From NCBI GenBank assembly GCA_023249675.1, contig JAHFCE010000004.1, positions 675-64,674 on the forward strand: DNA of 64,000 nt, in the 5' to 3' direction. The notes under the pieces are model-generated. The model was given only the letters and a program-made list of their open reading frames with translations. It searched no databases and was not told the origin of the DNA. Positions 63,701 through 64,000 of the stretch are shown piece by piece. The stretch's first letter is position 1; each line of letters starts with the position of its first letter. Position numbers and translations under genes: made by a program. The stretch is from Elusimicrobiota bacterium (GTDB lineage: Bacteria > Elusimicrobiota > Elusimicrobia > UBA1565 > UBA9628).

Positions 63701-64000
63701 ATGAGCCCGCGCGATAAGATCCTGATCCTCGGCGCTTCGAGCTATGTGGGACGTCCTCTCTTCGACCGTCTTGGACCGCAGAGAGCGGCGGCGACCTACC
63801 ATCAGCGGCCCCTGGACGCGGCCGTGCGCTTCGATTCCCTGTCTATGGATTTGGCTGAGGTCGTGAAGGACCCGTCCTCTTTCTCCCACGCCGTTATTCT
63901 TTTTGCGGACAAGAACCCCGAGAGCTGCGCGGCCGATCCTGCCGGTTCCAGGGCGCTCAACGTGGAGAGCGTCTGTCGCGTCCTGGACCGCTTGAGGCAG
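63701..64000 (+). CDS. NAD-dependent sugar reductase/epimerase (RmlD-like), 3-prime truncated
   Basis: One hundred residues are visible before the window ends. The start KILILGASSYVGRPLFDRL is an NAD(P)-binding glycine motif, and ALNVESVCRVLDRLRQ matches the helix after the third strand in dTDP-4-dehydrorhamnose reductase-like proteins. The ATG at 63701 lies 22 bases after the SPASM gene, so they are probably co-transcribed. The catalytic Tyr-x3-Lys would be outside the window. Confidence 0.75.
   Translation, partial: MSPRDKILILGASSYVGRPLFDRLGPQRAAATYHQRPLDAAVRFDSLSMDLAEVVKDPSSFSHAVILFADKNPESCAADPAGSRALNVESVCRVLDRLRQ

Overview
The window is a contiguous, GC-rich bacterial chromosome segment of about 70 genes with almost no spacer DNA. 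It suggests a Gram-negative rod: a full elongasome (MreBCD, PBP2, RodA), lipoprotein and signal-peptide exports, and a large surface-polysaccharide locus. The very Ala/Pro/Val-rich N-termini of exported proteins and the oversized fused proteins remind me of Elusimicrobiota, but this is an impression, not a placement. I recognise no rRNA, tRNA, CRISPR array or transposase.

Bases 1-15243 hold the S10-spc-alpha ribosomal superoperon in standard order, starting inside rpsJ and ending with rplQ, with secY, adk, map, infA and rpmJ in their usual place. rpmD (L30) is missing between rpsE and rplO. Zinc-ribbon forms of S14, S4, L36 and adenylate kinase are used. L5, S5 and L3 carry N-terminal extensions.

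Bases 15267-27795 continue on the same strand with mreB, mreC, mreD, PBP2, rodA, RNase E/G, an exported amidase, murI, rho, ridA and an unrecognised membrane protein, many joined by ATGA overlaps. RNase E/G and Rho both begin with Arg/Gly-rich disordered segments. Rho has lost its usual OB-fold primary RNA-binding domain.

Bases 27796-40436 are the most unusual part. One 2773-residue polypeptide carries what is normally a whole bat (Bacteroides aerotolerance) operon: a BatD-like beta domain, a BatA-like VWA domain, BatC-like TPRs, a second VWA domain, a long helical region and a C-terminal DUF58 domain. Its partner MoxR AAA+ ATPase follows after 9 bases and carries a signal peptide. A perfect FNR-type box (TTGAT-N4-ATCAA) lies directly before the giant gene. 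Converging on them is a protein that fuses a CPBP/CAAX-type intramembrane metalloprotease to an HtrA-type serine protease with a PDZ domain.

Bases 40437-64000 form a surface-glycan region in several transcription units: glycosyltransferases, three radical SAM enzymes (two with B12-binding domains), an acyl-modification cassette (MaoC hydratase, SDR, FkbH-like HAD protein, acyl carrier protein, MBOAT, degenerate SGNH protein), a split transketolase with two SDR proteins, and a nucleotide-sugar set (ColD-type 3-dehydratase with His for the PLP lysine, GMD-like 4,6-dehydratase, epimerase, HddA-like heptose kinase). These fit the making and acyl decoration of an unusual deoxy- or branched-sugar glycan. 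Base composition falls clearly between about 44 and 55 kb, suggesting a separately acquired block. The last gene is cut by the window edge.
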